From Francisellaceae bacterium (GTDB lineage: Bacteria; Pseudomonadota; Gammaproteobacteria; Berkiellales; Berkiellaceae), in contig JAHFQG010000038.1 of the NCBI GenBank assembly GCA_023266415.1, positions 1 through 9,392 on the forward strand: a stretch of DNA of 9,392 nt, read 5' to 3'. Under the pieces are notes generated by a model. It did not search any database and was not told the DNA's origin. It saw only the letters and a list, made by a program, of their open reading frames with translations. The translations under genes were made by a program, and so were the position numbers. Position 1 is the stretch's first letter. Every line of letters starts with the position of its first letter. This document shows positions 1-7,979 of the stretch, in pieces.

Positions 1-334
1 AGGCTTCTTGGGTTAGATGATAATCAAGGTGATCTTGGGTTAAATTAGTAAACACCACGGTGTCCAGGTGGATATCTTTCATACGGCCTTGGTGGAGGCC
101 ATGGGAAGAGGCTTCCATTACCACGATATCCTCCTTTTCATTCACAAAGGTGGTGAAATGTTGTAATAACGCTGGCGCATCTGGGGTGGTAAGACCTCCC
201 CCCAAAGTACCCAGGGTGGCCACATTTTTACCCAAATACCGCAGTCCTTGGGCCAGCAACTGACATACAGAGGTTTTTCCACTGGTGCCCGTGATGGCAA
301 TAACTTCACAATGTTGGGAAGGATGGGCGTGCAT
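1..334 (-). CDS. murE: MurE-type Mur ligase, N-terminal domain absent; 3' end beyond window
   Basis: MurE adds the third stem-peptide residue (usually meso-diaminopimelate) to UDP-MurNAc-L-Ala-D-Glu in the cytoplasm, using ATP. The 111 visible residues match the start of the central ATPase domain: P-loop GTSGKTS at 16-22 (usual form GTNGKT), TTPD at 49-52, MEASSHG at 73-79 and FTNLTQDHLDYH at 95-106. In a normal MurE the P-loop lies near residue 110, after a domain that binds the UDP part of the substrate. Here it lies at residue 16. The start is well supported: AGGAGG sits 8 nt upstream of the ATG, and the in-frame ftsI TAA is only one codon (CGC) further up, so no longer N-terminus is possible in this frame. 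Residues 4-6 (HPS) match the short linker that precedes the P-loop in E. coli MurE. The C-terminal ligase domain and the substrate-specificity motif are outside the window. Family assignment is firm; activity is uncertain. Confidence 0.85.
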   Translation of the reverse strand, partial: MHAHPSQHCEVIAITGTSGKTSVCQLLAQGLRYLGKNVATLGTLGGGLTTPDAPALLQHFTTFVNEKEDIVVMEASSHGLHQGRMKDIHLDTVVFTNLTQDHLDYHLTQEA

Positions 335-337
335 GCG

Positions 338-1975
338 TTAACCCTCCTGCTTTTGGGGGGGCGGGATAGGCACATTTAAAATACGTAAGGCTTCTCCCAT
401 GACCCGTGAAAACACGGGTGCAGCAATTTCTCCCCCGTAATATCGGCTGCCACTTGGATCATCAATCATAATCACGGCCACCAGGCGGGGGTTCTCGAAG
501 GGGGCATATCCACCGAAAAGAGAGAGATAGTGATTGGTAGAATAGCCGGAGTCCCCTATTTTCTTCACCGTACCCGTTTTGCCAGCTACTTCATAGCCGG
601 GGATCCGCGCGCGGGTGCCAGAGCCGCCTGCTTGGGTGACGGAATGCAGCATGGCGCTGAGTTCACGCATGGCTTCTGGTGATACCACGGTGGTCCCTGC
701 CACGGGGTGGGATTGTTTCAGAAAAGTAATGGGTCGTTTTTGGCCATTCGCGGCAATAATAGAATATGCTTGAGCCAATTGTATTTGAGTGACAGAGAGA
801 CCATATCCGAAGGAGAGTGTCGCTAGCTCAAAAGGACGCCACACGGTGGGCGAGGGCAAATAACCAGAGCTTTCGCCTGGAAAGCCGCTGTAGGTTATTT
901 CCCCAAATCCAAATTGGGTGAGAGTGTTCACTAAATAGTCAGGTTTGAGAGGTAAAGTCAGTTGAGCAATACCCACATTACTCGATTTTCGAAGAATACC
1001 TGGTAAATCGAGCACCCCAAAATGATGAATGTCTTTGACAATATTGGTGCCAACTTTCATCCATCCAGGGGAAGCGTCAATAGTATACCCGGGGGGATAA
1101 TGGCTGTGGATTAACGCATTGGCCATGCTAAACGATTTCATAACAGAGCCGGGCTCGAAGGTATCGGTCATGATGCGGTTACGTAAATTTTCTTTGACTT
1201 GGCGGTTACGTTGATTTGGGTTATAGGAAGGGTAGTTGGCCATGGCCATGACTTCCCCGGTTTTGGCATCGAGCAGAACCAGAGCTCCGGCTTTTGCACC
1301 TTGATCTACCACGGCTTGTGCTAATTCGCGGTAGGCCAAGTATTGGAGCCGTTTATCGATGCTGAGGATAATATTATGGCCATCTTGGGGTTCTTTGGCA
1401 CGCGCCAAGCCTTCGATTTGGCTGCCATATCGGTCGCGGATAATTTGTTTATAACCAGGGGAGCCTCGTAAAAATTTATCAAAGGCCAATTCGAGGCCAT
1501 CTTGTCCGATATCGTCGATGTTGGTAAAACCGACTAACTGAGCAGCGACTTCACCCGCAGGATAATATCGACGGTATTCTCGTTGCAAATAGACCCCAGA
1601 TAACTGAAGGGCGTCTATTTTTTTAGCCACTTCGGGGGATATTTGCCGTTTTAAGTAATAGAAATCACGGCTTATTTGTTGTTGTATTTTTTCTCGAGTG
1701 GACTCAGGATTTAGGGTCAACAGAGCAAAAGCTTGTTGCCAAGCATTTTGATGCCAATCCACTTGTTTTGGATCAACCCAGACGGAATCGACGGGGGTAC
1801 TGACGGCCAGAGGCTCGCCGTTTCGATCCACAATCATGCCTCGAAAAGCGTTGAGGGGAATTTGACGGAATGTACGCAAAAAACCTTGTCGACGTAAGAA
1901 ATCTTGCTCTACCACTTGCAAATAGCCCAAGCGCACCAATAAAGCGCCGGCCATCAGACCTAAGAAGATGAGCAA
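338..1975 (-). CDS. ftsI: FtsI (PBP3), septal peptidoglycan transpeptidase
   Basis: FtsI is the essential class B penicillin-binding protein that cross-links septal peptidoglycan in the divisome. It is held in the inner membrane by one N-terminal helix, with its catalytic domain in the periplasm. Numbering from the TTG at 1975 (545 residues), all three active-site motifs are present: SVMK at 277-280 (nucleophile S277), SSN at 331-333 and KTG at 466-468. FEPGS, KSSNVG, SFGYGL and YYGGEIAAPVF also match. The start is doubtful. The TTG falls inside the membrane helix and has no Shine-Dalgarno. The frame stays open upstream to a TAA at 2036-2038 and encodes a plausible basic cytoplasmic tail (NFHPTRYAARHYVLL), but holds no ATG, GTG or TTG there. 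A GGAGG at 2025-2029 would place the start near 2017, where the codon is CTA. The frame ends in TAA, in phase with murE. Identity is certain; the 5' end is not. Confidence 0.95.
   Translation of the reverse strand: MLIFLGLMAGALLVRLGYLQVVEQDFLRRQGFLRTFRQIPLNAFRGMIVDRNGEPLAVSTPVDSVWVDPKQVDWHQNAWQQAFALLTLNPESTREKIQQQISRDFYYLKRQISPEVAKKIDALQLSGVYLQREYRRYYPAGEVAAQLVGFTNIDDIGQDGLELAFDKFLRGSPGYKQIIRDRYGSQIEGLARAKEPQDGHNIILSIDKRLQYLAYRELAQAVVDQGAKAGALVLLDAKTGEVMAMANYPSYNPNQRNRQVKENLRNRIMTDTFEPGSVMKSFSMANALIHSHYPPGYTIDASPGWMKVGTNIVKDIHHFGVLDLPGILRKSSNVGIAQLTLPLKPDYLVNTLTQFGFGEITYSGFPGESSGYLPSPTVWRPFELATLSFGYGLSVTQIQLAQAYSIIAANGQKRPITFLKQSHPVAGTTVVSPEAMRELSAMLHSVTQAGGSGTRARIPGYEVAGKTGTVKKIGDSGYSTNHYLSLFGGYAPFENPRLVAVIMIDDPSGSRYYGGEIAAPVFSRVMGEALRILNVPIPPPQKQEG
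343..348 (-). promoter_or_regulatory. Strong Shine-Dalgarno deciding the murE start
   Basis: On the minus strand AGGAGG lies inside the last codons of ftsI, 8 nt before the murE ATG at 334. The near-perfect sequence and spacing show that this ATG is the working start, so the missing N-terminal domain is not a start-calling error. Confidence 0.8.
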
Positions 1976-2013
1976 GACATAATGTCGCGCTGCGTATCGG
2001 GTTGGGTGGAAGT

Positions 2014-2286
2014 TTAGCGTATAACCTCCACTTGTTTAGAAATGGGCAAGGTCATGTGTAACGTATGACGAGCAATGTGATCGACCCGAGCATGGGTAGC
2101 CAAAGCGCCCTGCTCCAATAAAAGTTGGGTCCATTCCACGTGGAGGGCATCGCGTTCACGTTGTAGGGTTTGCAGTTGGGCAAACCATTGACGAGAAAGG
2201 TGTTTACTGTAAATGACGCCCAAAGAGGAAGTTAGTAAAAAAACAAACAAGATGATTAGGAGGGCCGTTTCTTTAGTGGTGGGCAT
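2014..2286 (-). CDS. ftsL: FtsL, divisome subunit
   Basis: FtsL is a small bitopic inner-membrane protein that forms a complex with FtsB and FtsQ and helps activate FtsW/FtsI at the septum. The product is 90 residues, close to the usual size for the family. It has a short cytoplasmic tail (MPTTKET), one hydrophobic helix at about 8-25, and then a periplasmic heptad-like stretch (about 28-60, with QLQTLQRERDAL) expected to form a coiled coil. The ATG at 2286 was chosen over an upstream in-frame one at 2328 because GAAGG lies 6 nt before it and because the extra residues (PAAPPYGWQRR) would precede the membrane segment unnaturally. It overlaps the end of rsmH by 14 nt, indicating coupled translation. 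The call rests on position between rsmH and ftsI plus topology, since FtsL sequences are poorly conserved. Confidence 0.9.
   Translation of the reverse strand: MPTTKETALLIILFVFLLTSSLGVIYSKHLSRQWFAQLQTLQRERDALHVEWTQLLLEQGALATHARVDHIARHTLHMTLPISKQVEVIR
2025..2029 (-). promoter_or_regulatory. Shine-Dalgarno for ftsI without a matching canonical start codon
   Basis: GGAGG on the minus strand lies inside the end of ftsL. In the ftsI frame, 7 nt downstream, is CTA (2017-2015); the codon before it is ACG (2020-2018). Neither is a normal start codon. The site is the best candidate for ftsI initiation because translation from here would supply the expected cytoplasmic tail. Confidence 0.5.
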
Positions 2287-3202
2287 GCTGAACCTTCTCT
2301 GCCACCCGTAAGGTGGCGCTGCGGGCACGAGGATTATGAGTCATTTCCGAGGGCGTTGGGCGTATTCGGCTGATTATCTTGAGTATACGCGGAACTTCCG
2401 ATTCTCGTAATGGGATGTCTTTGGGGATAGAGGCACCGGTTTGGGCCATGAAAAAGCGTTTGACGAGGCGATCTTCGAGGGAATGAAAGCTAATGACACA
2501 GAGCCGCCCCTGGGGGGCTAAGAGTGACACGGCTTGTTGTAGGCCCTGGGTGAGTTCTTCGAGTTCTTGATTGATGTGCATACGGATGGCTTGAAACGTT
2601 TGGGTAGCGGGGTGTTTGCCACGAACGTGGTGTCGAGCGGGGATGGTGTCTCGAATTAAGTTAGCCAATTGAATTGTATCTTGAATGGGGGCAATTTGAC
2701 GCACTTCGTTAATCCGAGCCGCAATTTGTTTGGCAAAAGGTTCTTCTCCTAAGGATCGAATGACCTGCTGAATGTCTTTCATCTCTGCGGTGGCCAGCCA
2801 AGTGGCAGCTGATATCCCTTGAGTGGGATCCATCCGCATATCCAACGGGCCTTCTTTTTGGAAACTAAAGCCACGCTTAGGGTTATCAAGCTGAGGGGAG
2901 CTGACCCCAATATCAAACAAAATGCCTTGTACCTGTGACCGATAATGACGTACAAAAGCATTTAAATCTGAAAATGGACCCTGGTGGAGGTGGAATCGTT
3001 TATCTTGTTGCAGTATAGGGGGAACAGATTGGATAGCTTCTGGATCACGGTCGAGGGCAATCAGACACCCAGTGGGACCTAAGGCGTCTAAAATAGCGTA
3101 ACTGTGCCCCCCACGCCCAAACGTAGCATCAACGTAGCACCCGGCGGGATTGATGTTCAGTGCCTGCACCACTTCGTTGCACAGAACAGGTTTATGAGCC
3201 AT
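2273..3202 (-). CDS. rsmH: RsmH, 16S rRNA m4C1402 methyltransferase
   Basis: RsmH (MraW) transfers a methyl group from S-adenosylmethionine to N4 of C1402 in 16S rRNA, in the ribosomal P site. The product is 309 residues, a typical length. Visible motifs: FGRGGHS at 28-34 and DRDPEA at 51-56 (SAM binding), GILFDIGVSSPQLD at 93-106, GFSF and GPLDMRMD at 111-125, then in the C-terminal half GKHPATQTFQAIRM, ISFHSLEDR and NPRARSATLR. The start at 3202 is preferred to the in-frame ATG at 3211: GAGG (3213-3216) is 10 nt from the former and only 1 nt from the latter. It is normally the second gene of the dcw cluster after mraZ. Here mraZ is absent and rnpB lies directly upstream, with no room for a full promoter in the gap. 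Confidence 0.96.
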   Translation of the reverse strand: MAHKPVLCNEVVQALNINPAGCYVDATFGRGGHSYAILDALGPTGCLIALDRDPEAIQSVPPILQQDKRFHLHQGPFSDLNAFVRHYRSQVQGILFDIGVSSPQLDNPKRGFSFQKEGPLDMRMDPTQGISAATWLATAEMKDIQQVIRSLGEEPFAKQIAARINEVRQIAPIQDTIQLANLIRDTIPARHHVRGKHPATQTFQAIRMHINQELEELTQGLQQAVSLLAPQGRLCVISFHSLEDRLVKRFFMAQTGASIPKDIPLRESEVPRILKIISRIRPTPSEMTHNPRARSATLRVAEKVQHAHH

Positions 3203-3229
3203 AGAAGACATACCTCGAACGGGGCATTG

Positions 3230-3236
3230 AAAAAAA
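3230..3236 (-). terminator. T-tract after rnpB; weak or absent terminator
   Basis: Seven T on the minus strand directly follow the 3' strand of RNase P helix P1. No local hairpin is seen just before them, since the complement of this P1 strand lies about 360 nt upstream. It could mark a processing or partial termination point. With only about 27 nt from here to the rsmH start, read-through into the dcw genes is likely. Confidence 0.3.
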
Positions 3237-3615
3237 GCGAGAGAGAGTTAGCCGATAAGCCGGGTTCTGTCGTGGACAACCATTCCTCTAGGCCCTACGT
3301 CACCATAGGGCTCAAGCAACCTACCCGGACCCAGTATGGATCATACTGTGTAACGTTTGTCACGCGGGTCCCTATTTGGTCTTGCTCCGAGCGGGGTTTG
3401 CCATGCCGTGGATGTTACCACCCACGCGGTGGGCTCTTACCCCACCATTTCACACTTACCAATCATTGCTGATTTCGGCGTTATCTTTCTGTTGCACTTT
3501 CCGTAAATTTGCACTTCCCAGGCGTTACCTGGCGCTCTATCCTGTGGAGCCCGGACTTTCCTCTCGTTGGTGTGGCGAAGCCAGATCAACGAGCGGTTGT
3601 CTAGCCAACTCTCTT
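3237..3615 (-). ncRNA. rnpB: RNase P RNA, bacterial type A
   Basis: This is the catalytic RNA of RNase P, which with RnpA removes the 5' leaders of pre-tRNAs. Read on the minus strand, conserved blocks appear in order: the P4 strand GAGGAAAGTCCGGGCTC (about 3547-3563), GCCAGGTAACGCCTGG, GGTAAGAGCCCACCG, GGAGCAAGACCAAATAGG, GGGTAGG (the L15 GGU that contacts the tRNA CCA end) and ACAGAACCCGGCTTATCGG near the 3' end. Helix P1 closes as GAGAGTTGGC with GCTAACTCTC. The P6 pseudoknot can form between GGAT, just after P4, and ATCC in the loop of hairpin AGTAT/ATACT; the E. coli counterpart is GGGC with GCCC, so the pairing has covaried. Length is about 379 nt, close to E. coli (377). Ends are set from P1 and the predicted promoter and may be off by a few bases. 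Short reading frames on either strand here are not genes. Confidence 0.96.
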
Positions 3616-3625
3616 GGCGTATTAT
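3597..3625 (+). promoter_or_regulatory. Predicted lpoA operon promoter
   Basis: TTGTCT (3597-3602) and TATTAT (3620-3625) are separated by 17 nt on the plus strand, giving a predicted transcription start near 3632 and a leader of about 30 nt before the lpoA ATG. The -35 lies inside rnpB, and the -10 almost coincides with the rnpB -10 on the other strand. Prediction from sequence only. Confidence 0.45.
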
Positions 3626-3626
3626 A
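3621..3626 (-). promoter_or_regulatory. -10 box of the rnpB promoter
   Basis: A perfect TATAAT lies on the minus strand, 5-6 nt before the predicted RNase P RNA 5' end (about 3615). The -35 region at 16-18 nt spacing (CCCTTT, TCCCTT or CTCCCT) does not resemble TTGACA. The discriminator that follows is ACGCC. It is assigned by position and -10 quality. Confidence 0.6.
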
Positions 3627-3662
3627 TCGAATAATGCTTCAAAAAGGGAGAAGCGATAGCCC

Positions 3663-5441
3663 ATGCGTCATATATTATTCGTTTTATGGACTGTTTTTTA
3701 CGCTTCCCTGGCCTTTGCGGACGCAGAAACGGCAGAGTATTACTTAAAACTGGCAGAAATGAGTTATCCTCCAAACTCATATGCCCTACAACTGAAAGCC
3801 GCGGATATCTGGGTGTCGCAGGGTAAAACACGAGAAGCCACCCTCTTGCTTACCCGACTACCTACCGATATTGCCCCCGATTTATACGCCCATCGCCAAA
3901 TATTACTGGCGGAAATGGCTTTTCAAAGCCATCAAAACCAAAAGGCTTTGAATACTCTCGAAGGCTTACGAACACTTAAAAAAATCTCCGCTGACTTCCA
4001 ACTGAGGGCAACCGACATCCGTGCTAATGCTTTAGAGGCCTTAAATCATCCCGTGGAAAGTGTCCAAGAGCGGGTACTGCTCGATACCCTATTGGGCGAC
4101 CCTGAAAAAATCGTGGCCAACCAAAAAGCCATTTGGGCGACACTCACAAAACTTTCGCCGCATACCTTGAAATGGATCCACATCGAGCCAGCCCCTAACG
4201 TGTTTGGTGGCTGGGTGGCTTTGGCCTATCTGGCCCAACAATATGCCTCCGATCCTGAGCAGTTAAACGAAGCCATTGCCGCCTGGAAAAAAAGCTATCC
4301 TACCCATCCAGCCCAAGCGTTGCTAGCCACGTTTGTGCCCACCATCATTGAACCTCCTCCCCCCACACCTATGGCTGCTCCCCCCAAAAAAATTGCCCTC
4401 CTCTTACCCCTGTCCGGCCCCTATCAAAGCGTGTCTGAAACCATTCGAGATGGCTTCATGACAGCGTATTATCGTGCCAAAGAGAAACCCGTACTAAAGG
4501 TGTACGATACCACGCAAAAATCATCCATTCGTAAAATTTACGCAGAAGCATTAGACGATGGGGCTGAGATGGTAATTGGGCCGTTAACGAAAGATGAAGT
4601 CAAACAAATGGCCGATATGAGTGACCGAGACATCACAGTCCCCACCTTGGTACTGAATACCCCTGAAAAAGGAACACTCACCGCACCCAATCTGATGGCC
4701 TTTTCTTTGGCTCCTGAGCTGGAAGGGGGGACATTGGCCTCCCGCCTTAAAGCCGACCATATGCCTCAAATTGGGTTATTGGTGAGTGGCACATCTCAAA
4801 GTGGCCGTATGCAGACCGCTTTTGAACAAGTTTTTTCAGATCACCACATTTTAGGTACAGCTACTATTCACCCTGAAGAAGATGCCAGTGGGGCCATTCG
4901 TCAATTGTTGCTCATCGATGCCAGTTTACGACGGCATGCCGAATTAAAACGTCTGTTGTCCACCGCGTTACAATCACAACCCCGACGGCGTCAAGACTTA
5001 GATGCCTTGGTGTTGGTGGCCTCTGCCGACGAAGCGCGTCAATGGCGCCCGTTGCTCGATTTTTATTATGCCGGCAATATTCCTGTGTATGCTGCCTCAA
5101 GTGTGTACAGTGGCCACCCTAATCCGAAACGCGATGGCGATATGAATCGCCTCTTGTTTTGTGACATGCCTTGGCTTATTCAGCCAAATCACCCACTTCA
5201 TGCCACCTATCAAACCTTGCAATCCCTGTGGCCAGACAAAGCCGACACAGACGCCCGTTTATTTGCCTTTGGTTTAGATGCGTATCAACTTACCACGGAA
5301 TTACAGCGCTTGCCCTATTTTGCTTCCTTTGGCTTTTTAGGGGCGACGGGCAAGTTGTATCGAGAAGACAGCCATACAGTGGGTAGACAACTTGCCTGGG
5401 CAAAAATACAAAATGGTGCCCCCAAATGGTTGGGGTTTTAA
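3663..5441 (+). CDS. lpoA: LpoA-like activator of PBP1A, without a lipidation cysteine
   Basis: LpoA is an outer-membrane lipoprotein that reaches through the periplasm and activates the peptidoglycan synthase PBP1A. This 592-residue protein (E. coli 678) has the family layout: an N-terminal helical TPR-like domain (about 20-230), a proline-rich linker (EPPPPTPMAAPP, about 227-238), and a C-terminal domain of periplasmic-binding-protein fold beginning KKIALLLPLSGPY and including LKVYDTT and EMVIGPLTKDEV. The signal peptide MRHILFVLWTVFYASLAFA ends in an AFA site for signal peptidase I. There is no cysteine and so no lipobox, whereas E. coli LpoA is lipidated at its mature N-terminus. A TAG at 3657-3659 rules out a longer N-terminus. 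GGGAG lies 12 nt before the ATG. Usual neighbours rsmI (upstream) and yraN (downstream) are absent. It starts a four-gene operon. Family assignment is good; the membrane anchor is in question. Confidence 0.88.
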   Translation: MRHILFVLWTVFYASLAFADAETAEYYLKLAEMSYPPNSYALQLKAADIWVSQGKTREATLLLTRLPTDIAPDLYAHRQILLAEMAFQSHQNQKALNTLEGLRTLKKISADFQLRATDIRANALEALNHPVESVQERVLLDTLLGDPEKIVANQKAIWATLTKLSPHTLKWIHIEPAPNVFGGWVALAYLAQQYASDPEQLNEAIAAWKKSYPTHPAQALLATFVPTIIEPPPPTPMAAPPKKIALLLPLSGPYQSVSETIRDGFMTAYYRAKEKPVLKVYDTTQKSSIRKIYAEALDDGAEMVIGPLTKDEVKQMADMSDRDITVPTLVLNTPEKGTLTAPNLMAFSLAPELEGGTLASRLKADHMPQIGLLVSGTSQSGRMQTAFEQVFSDHHILGTATIHPEEDASGAIRQLLLIDASLRRHAELKRLLSTALQSQPRRRQDLDALVLVASADEARQWRPLLDFYYAGNIPVYAASSVYSGHPNPKRDGDMNRLLFCDMPWLIQPNHPLHATYQTLQSLWPDKADTDARLFAFGLDAYQLTTELQRLPYFASFGFLGATGKLYREDSHTVGRQLAWAKIQNGAPKWLGF

Positions 5442-6596
<1,155 letters not shown>

Positions 6597-6600
<4 letters not shown>

Positions 6601-7964
6601 TCCCCGCCTCTTTTTGGCATGGGTTAACACGCCATCCGAACATCGCCCAAATCCTCACCGATCCGGCTGAGTGTTGGGTGTATGGCACCGATAACTCCAA
6701 ACAACAAGCCGCCCCAGAGGCGGTTTTTTTTCCAACCCAGGCGGATGCGGTTCAAGCCATCGTAAGGCAATGTGCAACACATCAAATACCTCTGACGGTT
6801 CGAGGGCGAGGGACGGGTACCGTTGGGGGGGCTGTCCCCAGTCTAGGGGGAGTGGTACTTTGTTTTGAGCGAATGGACAAAATTCAGGCTCTGAATGCTG
6901 CTGATCGCTTTCTAATCACTGAACCAGGTGTACTCAATACTGCGGCGCAACAGGCAGCACGTGAAAAAGGGTTTTTCTGGGCACCCGACCCTTCCAGTCA
7001 AGATTATTGCACGGTGGGGGGTAATTTGGCCCACAATGCGGCGGGTCCTAGGGCCATCAAATATGGCACGTGCCGAGAAAATACCTTAGGCTTAGTGGCA
7101 GTTGATGGCTTAGGTAATCTCTTTCATACGGGAGTTCATACCACTAAAGGAGTGGTGGGATATGATTTAACCCGACTTTTAATTGGTTCTGAAGGCACAT
7201 TGGGGATTATTGTAGAGGCTACTTTAAAATTGCTGCCTTTGCCAGAGGGCATAGCCACATTACAGGCATTTTATAGCACCGTAGATGAAGCCGCACAGGC
7301 TGTTATGACCATCATGCAAAGCCCCCTAACGCCTTGTACCTTAGAAATGCTGGATGGGGCTGCGCTGGCTTTGATTCGACAAGCACATCCGGAGTTGTCC
7401 ATTCCAGAACAGGCGCAAGCCATGCTACTCATAGAAGTAGATGGTGCGAAAAAAGCCTTACCCGATTCTTTACAATCTTTAATACAATTGGCTCAAAATA
7501 CGGGCTTAATACAAGCCTACCCAGCACGCACAGAAGTCGAGCGAAAATCGGTGTGGGCCGCTCGTAAAGCACTCTCACCGGCTTTACGAACAATAGCACC
7601 TGGGAAGTTGAATGAAGACGTGGTAGTACCAATTAGTCAATTAACAAACTTTATTCATTTCACCCACACGTTAAGCCAACAACATCAACTGCCTATTGTG
7701 AATTTTGGGCATGCGGGCAATGGCAATTTACATGTAAATATCCTATTTTCAGAAGAACAGCGGGATACGGCTTTTCAGTGTTTGGCGCGTGTTTTTGAAA
7801 AAGTACTCGAATTGGGGGGAACATTGTCTGGGGAGCATGGCATTGGGTTACAGAAAAAGGCTTTTATCGCCGATGAAATCGATCTCACAGCCTTTCAGCA
7901 TATGCAAGCCTTGAAACGGGTGTTTGATCCCCAAGGGATATTAAACCCAGGGAAGTGGATTTAA
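6597..7964 (+). CDS. FAD-binding 2-hydroxyacid oxidoreductase, GlcD/D-lactate dehydrogenase type
   Basis: The 455-residue protein belongs to the vanillyl-alcohol-oxidase-type flavoproteins that oxidise D-2-hydroxyacids such as glycolate, D-lactate or D-2-hydroxyglutarate. The FAD-binding half begins after VYGTDNS (28-34) and contains the ADP-binding loop GRGTGTVGGAVP (70-81), TVGGNLAHNAAG (139-150) and IGSEGTLGI (196-204). The C-terminal half has GHAGNGNLHVN (about 370), the metal/substrate-site motif found as GHAGDGNLH in many relatives, then SGEHGIG (about 410) and FDPQGILNPGK at the end. Length is typical and it looks intact. Its ATG overlaps the dolP stop (ATGA) with no Shine-Dalgarno, so translation is probably coupled. 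No GlcE or GlcF subunit follows, which favours a single-subunit dehydrogenase; the substrate cannot be read from sequence. It is the last gene of the operon and ends 15 nt before the convergent ankyrin gene. Confidence 0.9.
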
Positions 7965-7979
7965 GAACATCATAATGTC

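Noticed and set aside
142..375. 77-residue minus-strand frame at the murE start
   Set aside because: It is a shifted reading of murE; the murE frame itself gives clear Mur ligase motifs.
2287..2328. Longer FtsL starting at the ATG at 2328
   Set aside because: The start at 2286 has a Shine-Dalgarno and gives normal FtsL topology; the extension lies inside rsmH and reads as an out-of-frame product.
3290..3350. Possible loss of the L15 GGU (tRNA CCA-binding) motif in RNase P RNA
   Set aside because: The 5' side of the loop has no GGT, but the motif belongs on the 3' side, where GGGTAGG is conserved as in E. coli.
3104..3831. Several open frames on both strands across 3104-3831
   Set aside because: They overlap rnpB, the rsmH start and the lpoA start; translations show no protein-like features and the stretch is explained by RNase P RNA.
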